Shown in pieces: positions 58,519 to 64,000 of a stretch of 64,000 bases of DNA; within the stretch, counting starts at the first letter, position 1; each line of letters starts with the position of its first letter. The notes under the pieces are model-generated. The model had not been told where the DNA came from, searched no databases, and was given only the letters and a program-made list of their open reading frames with translations. The DNA is taken from assembly GCA_020636405.1 (NCBI GenBank), contig JACJXW010000004.1, forward strand, positions 1,240,001 through 1,304,000, in the 5' to 3' direction. The position numbers and the translations under genes are program-made. The stretch comes from Lewinellaceae bacterium. GTDB taxonomy: Bacteria; Bacteroidota; Bacteroidia; Chitinophagales; Saprospiraceae.

Positions 58519-59859
58519 ATGAAAAGGCTTTGTTTCCTCTTATCGCTCTTCATTAGCCTCCAATTGCCGGCCCAGATGCCCAGGATACTTACCCTGCAGG
58601 AGCAGGGCGCTGTTCGCGGCCAATGGCTCAAAGAGCGTATGGAAACGGTAATGCCGGAACTGATGCGCCGCGAAGGCATCGACATGTGGATACTCCTCTC
58701 CCGGGAGTATAACGAAGACCCGGTGCTGAAAACCATGCTGCCCTCCAGCTGGCTCTCCGCCCGCCGGACCACCATGCTGGTCATTTATGATACGGGCGAC
58801 TCCCTGGAAACACTGGCCTGCGCCCGCTATGATGTGGGCGAGGTATTCAAAAAGGCCTGGGACAAGGACAAAGAACCGGACCAATGGAAGCGCCTGGCGG
58901 AGATCGTGCAGGAGCGCGGCCCGCGGAAGGTTGCCGTCAACATCTCAGAGCATTTCGGCCTGGCGGACGGCCTGTCGGCCTACCATCATAACAAGCTCCT
59001 GGAGAGCCTGCCCGCAGAGTACCGGGAAAGAGTAGTATCCGCCGAGCGCCTGGCCATCGGCTGGCTGGAAACGCGCACGGAGAATGAAATGGTGGTGTAC
59101 CAGCAAGTGTGCCGCATCGCTCATGAGATCATCGCCGAAGGGCTGTCGGAGCAGGTGATCCAACCCGGAGTGACCGCAACCGAGGACGTCGTCTGGTTCT
59201 ACCGCGAGCGCATCCGCGAGCTGGGCCTCGACGCCTGGTTTCACCCCACGGTCGATGTGCAACGCCAGGACCCGGAGAACTTCGACCACCTGCGGGCTTT
59301 TTCCAAGCGGCCCGATAAGCAGGCCATACAGCCCGGCGACCTGGTGCATGTCGATTTCGGCATCACCTACCTCGGCCTGAATACCGATACCCAGGAGAAC
59401 GCTTACATCCTGCGTCCGGGTGAGACGGACGCGCCACCCTACCTGAAGGCGGCCTTTCGTAAAGGCCTCCGTTTGATGGACATCCTTACCGATGAGTTCC
59501 AAACCGGCCGCACCGGCAATGAGGTCCTGGCCGGCGCCCTGGAAAAGGCCAAAGCAGAAGGGCTGAAGCCCACCATTTACACCCACCCCATCGGCTATCA
59601 CGGCCATGCCGCCGGCCCTACCATCGGCCTGTGGGACCAGCAGGGCGGCGTGCCCCACAATGGCGATTACCCCCTCTTTCCCAATACCGCCTACAGCATC
59701 GAGCTGAACACCGCCGTATTCCTCCCCGAATGGAACAAGGAGATCCGCATGATGATGGAGGAGGATGCCTTCTTCGACGGAGAAACCGTACGCTACATCG
59801 ACGGCCGGCAAACGGAACTTTTCCTGGTGCCGAGGCCGAAGGCGGGAATGGGGAAGTAG
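58519..59859 (+). CDS. M24 family metallopeptidase, exported
   Basis: 446 residues with a signal peptide (MKRLCFLLSLFISLQLPAQ). The pita-bread fold has the expected metal ligands: VHVDFGITYLGLNTDTQEN (two Asp), THPIGYHGHAAGP (His), and IELNTAVFLPEWNKEIRMMM with EEDAFF (Glu pair). N-terminal creatinase-like domain (about 20-190) precedes it. Xaa-Pro aminopeptidase or dipeptidase type; substrate unknown. Start 58519 is supported by the signal peptide. Confidence 0.92.
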   Translation: MKRLCFLLSLFISLQLPAQMPRILTLQEQGAVRGQWLKERMETVMPELMRREGIDMWILLSREYNEDPVLKTMLPSSWLSARRTTMLVIYDTGDSLETLACARYDVGEVFKKAWDKDKEPDQWKRLAEIVQERGPRKVAVNISEHFGLADGLSAYHHNKLLESLPAEYRERVVSAERLAIGWLETRTENEMVVYQQVCRIAHEIIAEGLSEQVIQPGVTATEDVVWFYRERIRELGLDAWFHPTVDVQRQDPENFDHLRAFSKRPDKQAIQPGDLVHVDFGITYLGLNTDTQENAYILRPGETDAPPYLKAAFRKGLRLMDILTDEFQTGRTGNEVLAGALEKAKAEGLKPTIYTHPIGYHGHAAGPTIGLWDQQGGVPHNGDYPLFPNTAYSIELNTAVFLPEWNKEIRMMMEEDAFFDGETVRYIDGRQTELFLVPRPKAGMGK

Positions 59860-59943
59860 GTTGATCGGTTCACCGGGTGGATTAAATGATGGGGAGAAAA
59901 GATTATCTGTAAATCCACTATGCCTGACGACTTAGGTACCAGG

Positions 59944-60864
59944 TTAATCTGATACGTCCTGATTTATCCTTAGGGTAGGCACTGCTGTGATCTCGAATGT
60001 AGCGGAGGCCAGCTGCACTTTTCCTTCACTGGCGTTGAAGCGCTCCAGCAACTGGAGGTGCAAATGCGTCATGTTGATCTTCCGTTTTTTATAATCCACC
60101 ACAAAGCGAAGGGTAAACTCGATCCAGTTATCCGTGAGTTGCAGATAGATGGTGGGCCGGACATTGGCGTCCTCGATCAGGTATTTTCGGACCATCTTTT
60201 TCCAGTGCTGCTGCGCGTATTCCGCATAATCGTTCAGCAGGCCGGCGGCCACTTCTTCGATGATGCGGTGGGCCAGGCCTATATCGCTGCCGTATTTGAC
60301 GGGAATGCGGATCTCGTCCCAGACAAAGGGGAAATCAGTGGAATAATTGAAAACCGGGCCTTTGAATACGAAAGAATTGCTGATCTGCAGGATGCGTCCG
60401 CTGTAGTTATCGCTCGTCACCCACTCGCCGATCTCCATCAAGGTAGTTTTGGTCATGCTGATGTCTATAACATCCCCTTTGACGCCATTGATCTCGATGC
60501 GGTCCCCGGGCTTATAGACGCCTGAAGAGAAAATGGAGATCCAGCCGGCGAAACTCAAGATCACCTCCTGGAGGGCGAAGGCAATGCCGGCGCTGATAAA
60601 ACCGATGGTCACGGAGAAATATTCCGCCTTGCCGGCAAAGGCCACCACGGCCAGGATCGCCACGACAACATATGCGGCAAGGCTGACCGCCTTTTTGGCG
60701 CGGTAGCGCTGGCTGGTATCCGATATGCGGCGGTTGATCAGCCGGCGCACCATCCAGGCGGCGAGCAGGATAAAGGTGATCAGGATGATGAAATAGAGGA
60801 GGTTGAAGGCGATCTGGCTCATTCCCAGGCGTTGCAGTTCCTCTATGAATTCTTTCAGGTTCAT
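59944..60864 (-). CDS. MscS-type mechanosensitive channel
   Basis: 306 residues. Two N-terminal membrane segments (FNLLYFIILITFILLAAWMV and KAVSLAAYVVVAILAVVAF) precede the pore helix GFISAGIAFALQEVILSFAG and the MscS beta domain (YKPGDRIEINGVKGDVIDIS, then NSFVF). The cytoplasmic alpha-beta domain ends the protein. It should open on membrane stretch and release solutes in hypo-osmotic shock. The upstream gene (60872) is 7 bp away on the same strand, so it is in an operon with it. Confidence 0.93.
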   Translation of the reverse strand: MNLKEFIEELQRLGMSQIAFNLLYFIILITFILLAAWMVRRLINRRISDTSQRYRAKKAVSLAAYVVVAILAVVAFAGKAEYFSVTIGFISAGIAFALQEVILSFAGWISIFSSGVYKPGDRIEINGVKGDVIDISMTKTTLMEIGEWVTSDNYSGRILQISNSFVFKGPVFNYSTDFPFVWDEIRIPVKYGSDIGLAHRIIEEVAAGLLNDYAEYAQQHWKKMVRKYLIEDANVRPTIYLQLTDNWIEFTLRFVVDYKKRKINMTHLHLQLLERFNASEGKVQLASATFEITAVPTLRINQDVSD

Positions 60865-60871
60865 GCGGTTG

Positions 60872-62542
60872 TTATTCCTGTTCTCTGATCAGTTGGAAGC
60901 AGGCTTCCAGCACGGCATCCCGCCCTTCAAGCTGATCCCGTAGGGTAGCTTCAAGTTCATAGTCCAGAACCGGGATGGCCGGTTCCCCCTCCTCCGGAAA
61001 AGCGATGGTGAAGGTACTCCGGGCTATGTTAACCTGAATTTGCGAATAGGGCAGGACCCGCCGGATGCTGTTGTCATTGCAGGAGGCAAAGCTTCCTGGT
61101 TTTTCTCCCACCATTACTCCCATGCCCCGGACTTGAAGATGGGCGATCAGGTGGCCTGCGGTGGACAGGCAGGCGCCGTCTTCCAGCAGGTAAAGCTGGC
61201 CCCCGAAGGGCGTTGCGGCGGGCTCCATCGGATGGTAGAGAGGCGCCAGTTCTTCTACTATGCCGGAGCCACGATCCAACCAGGTAAATGGGCCCGTCGT
61301 CAGATAGGAAAACAGGATGGCGGCAAAAACAGGGTGCCCGCTCTGGTTGCCCCGGAGGTCAAGGATGAGGTGGCGGATCTTTTGCCGCTCCAGTTGTTCA
61401 AAGATGCTTTCCAGGGCCTCCAGGTACGCTTCCAGGTTGGGGATGCCGAAAGTGGGAAGGCGCAGTACGGCAGCGTCCATGGTTTCCTCCATGTAGAAAT
61501 GAAGGGGCACATCCTGCCGGTAAATGTTATCCGGTACTTTGGCATCCCCCCGGGCTTTTACCGTCGCCCTGTCCGTTGCCCGTAAGGTTCTGGATTGCAC
61601 CGCATCGTCGTTTGGTGCGCGAAAACTGAATTCAAAGACAGGCTCGGGATTCAGGAAGGCATAATAGTACTCAAATTCCTTGTTCAGCAGGGCCGGTTTG
61701 GTAGTGGTATTCCATCCTTCCGCCGGGATCAGGGTGAAGAGCTCCTCCACGATCTGTCCGGCAGTTTGGCCGTTGATGGAGCGTACTTCGGCGCCTGCCG
61801 GCAGGGTGGGGCCTTCAGTAAAACTGCCCAGGCACCAGAGTTTCCCTTTAGAATACCAGAGTTTTACCGGCAGGAATACCTTATCATGGGGTTGGATCCA
61901 TTCTTCCGGCGGGCGAAGGCCGGTATGGCTGCAGCCCACCGCATCCGTCAGGCGGCTGGCGAGCAGGAGGAACCGCTCCATACTTTCCACCTGATCAATT
62001 GCAGCATCGGTTTCCTGGTATAATTTCCGGAAATCCAGTTCTCCTGCATAGGCATAAGGCGCGGGGTGAAGATCGAGGATGGATTGGTAAAGAAAGGCCA
62101 GGTCACTCTTCATCCTTGCTTTGTCCAGAGGGCTGCCCTTCGCGTAATATTCCTCATCGGCAGCTTTTTCCAGAAAAACTGGATGACGGGTACCATCCGG
62201 AAAAGTAAACTGGCCTTTGATGGTGAGCAATGCTCCATCTATCCTGCCGGCAAAAGCAGTGGACTTGGCAGGTATGAGAAAGTTCAGGCTATCTCCTTCC
62301 AGCCGGATATTGGAGAGCGGGTCATTTTGCAGCTGTTGGCCATCCTGGGACAGGAGGACCGAACCTGTACAGGCTCCGTCAGCGTCCTGCCTAAAGTCTA
62401 GCGTAAGCTGGAAAGTCTCCATAAACAGGCCTTTCCAGGAACCTTCAACAAGAGTGCCTTCCTGGCAATAAGGCCATGCCGTGCCAAGGAGCAGAGCCAT
62501 GGCCACCAGTTGCCAGGTAACAGTTGTACCTTTGATCTTCAT
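60872..62542 (-). CDS. S41-like exported protease-fold protein
   Basis: 556 residues with a signal peptide (WQLVAMALLLGTAWPYC). The N-terminal 140 residues are beta-rich (GSWKGLFMETFQLTLDFRQD). The rest is a S41 fold: IRHLILDLRGNQSGHPVFAA, then LEDGACLSTAGHLIAHL, in which the Ser of LSTAGH replaces the usual SASASE elbow. The Lys pair of classical S41 is not clear, so activity is uncertain. It is 7 bp from the MscS gene and 7 bp after the T9SS protein gene, so all three form one minus-strand operon. Confidence 0.82.
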   Translation of the reverse strand: MKIKGTTVTWQLVAMALLLGTAWPYCQEGTLVEGSWKGLFMETFQLTLDFRQDADGACTGSVLLSQDGQQLQNDPLSNIRLEGDSLNFLIPAKSTAFAGRIDGALLTIKGQFTFPDGTRHPVFLEKAADEEYYAKGSPLDKARMKSDLAFLYQSILDLHPAPYAYAGELDFRKLYQETDAAIDQVESMERFLLLASRLTDAVGCSHTGLRPPEEWIQPHDKVFLPVKLWYSKGKLWCLGSFTEGPTLPAGAEVRSINGQTAGQIVEELFTLIPAEGWNTTTKPALLNKEFEYYYAFLNPEPVFEFSFRAPNDDAVQSRTLRATDRATVKARGDAKVPDNIYRQDVPLHFYMEETMDAAVLRLPTFGIPNLEAYLEALESIFEQLERQKIRHLILDLRGNQSGHPVFAAILFSYLTTGPFTWLDRGSGIVEELAPLYHPMEPAATPFGGQLYLLEDGACLSTAGHLIAHLQVRGMGVMVGEKPGSFASCNDNSIRRVLPYSQIQVNIARSTFTIAFPEEGEPAIPVLDYELEATLRDQLEGRDAVLEACFQLIREQE

Positions 62543-62549
62543 TTTACCC

Positions 62550-64000
62550 TTATTGCTTTAATACCTTCTTTGTCAATGCTTTTTTTCCATCCGTCAACCT
62601 AAGAATATAGATCCCATCCGGCAGCTCCTGGAAGTCCTGGAAAAGGGCGCCGGGGCTTTGTACGCGCACTTCCCTCAGTATTCGCCCGTTGGCGTCCAGT
62701 ATTTCCAGCCAGAGTTCCTGCGATTGAGGTGTTTGGATATCCACCTTCAGTATCTCCCTAACGGGGTTAGGCGATAACTCCAGGCAGGCATCGAGCTGAG
62801 GCGCGCCGGCGCTGCTGATCGAGGTATTGAAGAAGGCCGATTCAAAAGCGCCGATATCATAACCGAAGCCTTGAGGACGGGAATTACCCTCAATATCAAA
62901 GGAGAGTGTCTCTTCCAGGCTCACTCCAAAATCCACGCAAAGGCTGGTTGCCTCAGCAGGACGGTAGTCTCCGCTCAAACCTGGGTCCATAGCGTGGAAA
63001 TCATGATCGGCAGCCAGCTGGCCCGACAAAGACTCATCCGTACTGATGTTGCCGCCCAGGGAGATCAGAGGCGGGGCATTTTGATCGGGCGGATAACCAT
63101 AATTCCAGGCATTGGCGAAGATGGAATTTCCCGTTTGGATCACTGCGACAGGGTTTTCAGTACTGGCCGTGAATTGGAAGATGGCCGGTACCGCGGCGCC
63201 ATTATCGGCAATAGTAGTATGAGCGAGTTGTAATCCGGGCATCTCCGGGTTATAGCCAGCGCAATAAATGGCGCTGCCGTTTTCGCTGGCTTCATTTCCG
63301 GCCAGCAGGCAGTTGGAAAGCCGGGTTATGCCGGTGGAGTTGTAAATGGCGCCGCCCAGGGTGGCGGCATTTTCTCTGAAGACAGACTGCTCAAATTCCA
63401 GCGTGGCTGCGTTGACTACATAAACAGCTCCGCCGGCTGAAGCGCCATTGCCCCGGAAGGAACATTTCTCGATTTTGGTATCTATTCCTCCGAGGAAGGC
63501 TAAGGCTCCGCCATATTCCGCATAATTATCAGTAAAGCGGCAATTGCGGAGTATCGGTTCGCCATAGGACAATACGGCTCCCCCCATCGCCCGGAAGGGT
63601 TGGTTCTCTTCCTCCACTCCTTCGTCCGCATGTCCGCCCCGGAATACGAAACCGTCGATAACCGCTTCAGAAGTAATTTCCATAGCGACATACATCACAT
63701 GCAGGGCGTTGTCTTCCCGGTGCTGGGCCAGGTCGCCGGGTACATCATCGCCCAGCAAGTCTCCGCTGAGGATCGTGGGGTGGGCCACCCCATCGCGGGC
63801 ATCCGACGTTTTTTCCGTTCCGGTGAAACCACCGAAGAGCCGGATATCCTTGTCGAGCAGGAACCAGGTTTGGCCTGGCTCAGCATCGTCAGGGGCAGGG
63901 TAGTAGATGCCCTGAGCAACCCAGATTTCATCGCCGGTTTCAGCAGCGGCGAGTGCGTCCTGCAGATTGAGGAAAGCGCTGGCCCAGGAAGAGCCATCGT
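62550..64000 (-). CDS. T9SS-secreted beta-helix protein (5' end outside window)
   Basis: Frame open to the window edge; at least 482 residues visible, start missing. The frame continues past the GTG at 63788 into DGSSWASAFLNLQDALAAAE and IYYPAPDDAEPGQTWFLLDK, typical of the polymorphic-outer-membrane/choice-of-anchor beta-helix group. Rungs such as GGAVLSYGEPILRNCRFTDN, GGALAFLGG and GGAIYNSTGITRLSNCLLAG follow. The end is a T9SS type A domain (LELSPNPVREILKVDIQTPQ, GIYILRLTDGKKALTKKVLK). Surface adhesin or matrix role likely. It leads the operon with the S41-like and MscS genes. Confidence 0.9.
   Translation of the reverse strand, partial: DGSSWASAFLNLQDALAAAETGDEIWVAQGIYYPAPDDAEPGQTWFLLDKDIRLFGGFTGTEKTSDARDGVAHPTILSGDLLGDDVPGDLAQHREDNALHVMYVAMEITSEAVIDGFVFRGGHADEGVEEENQPFRAMGGAVLSYGEPILRNCRFTDNYAEYGGALAFLGGIDTKIEKCSFRGNGASAGGAVYVVNAATLEFEQSVFRENAATLGGAIYNSTGITRLSNCLLAGNEASENGSAIYCAGYNPEMPGLQLAHTTIADNGAAVPAIFQFTASTENPVAVIQTGNSIFANAWNYGYPPDQNAPPLISLGGNISTDESLSGQLAADHDFHAMDPGLSGDYRPAEATSLCVDFGVSLEETLSFDIEGNSRPQGFGYDIGAFESAFFNTSISSAGAPQLDACLELSPNPVREILKVDIQTPQSQELWLEILDANGRILREVRVQSPGALFQDFQELPDGIYILRLTDGKKALTKKVLKQ

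Noticed and set aside
1..64000. tRNA or rRNA genes
   Set aside because: I looked for cloverleaf ends with CCA and rRNA core motifs while reading the intergenic DNA and found none; a scan with tRNAscan-SE would be decisive.

Overview
The window reads as chromosomal DNA of a Bacteroidota bacterium, most likely of the Saprospiria (Lewinella / Phaeodactylibacter / Haliscomenobacter-like). This rests on four proteins with type IX secretion (T9SS/Por) signals (subtilase 7893-9530, Tyr/Gly-rich protein 16853-17926, PKD protein 27807-29480 with a gliding-type C terminus, and a beta-helix protein running off the right edge). Bacteroidota-type promoters (TAnnTTTG, sometimes with TTG about 20 nt upstream) and families typical of the phylum (OMP_b-brl_3 barrel, DUF3570/DUF4266, DUF4174, short Crp/Fnr regulators) point the same way. 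The genus is inference. I see no rRNA, tRNA, CRISPR array, intact IS transposase or prophage.

Layout. 1-6.0 kb: lipoprotein, GTP cyclohydrolase II, quinone oxidoreductase, secreted SH3-like protein, DUF4174 protein, C-terminal processing protease. 6.1-12.7 kb (minus): GH36 alpha-galactosidase, T9SS subtilase, BtuF-like metal receptor, class-IV aminotransferase, sulfotransferase-like protein, YegP. 13-19.2 kb (minus): GAF histidine kinase, FIST sensor, outer-membrane barrel, Tyr/Gly/Cys-rich T9SS protein, Sua5. 19.2-20.2 kb: about 950 bp of non-coding DNA made of nested inverted repeats. 20.2-25.4 kb: MFS transporter and a divergent 1150-residue TPR-kinase-receiver-cyclase protein. 25.8-30.4 kb (minus): M1 peptidase, PKD/T9SS protein, ribulose-phosphate epimerase. 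30.4-31.3 kb: AT-rich block with two homologous terminator-ended units, probably small RNAs. 31.5-45.9 kb: helical protein, GHL10 hydrolase, ergothioneine genes egtB/egtD, DinB and Crp/Fnr genes, a beta-helix/diheme cytochrome pair, SMUG-like glycosylase, and an orphan polymorphic-toxin nuclease with a probable immunity gene. 46-53.6 kb: TonB-receptor-like barrel, pdxH, membrane metallopeptidase-like/HhH fusion, esterase. 53.6-58.5 kb: TetR regulator with shared operator, two small membrane proteins, and a thioredoxin-ApbE-DUF4266-DUF3570 cluster. 58.5-64 kb: M24 peptidase, MscS channel, S41-like protein, partial T9SS beta-helix protein.

Most genes are housekeeping or secretion-related. The novelty is mainly in non-coding and small elements: a two-copy 150-bp repeat whose terminal inverted repeats differ between copies yet stay complementary within each; a palindromic repeat family that seems to have inserted in frame into the alpha-galactosidase and also builds the 19.4-20.2 kb module; the tandem RNA-like units upstream of rpe; and the toxin/immunity cassette, which appears to have landed on the 3' end of an older gene.
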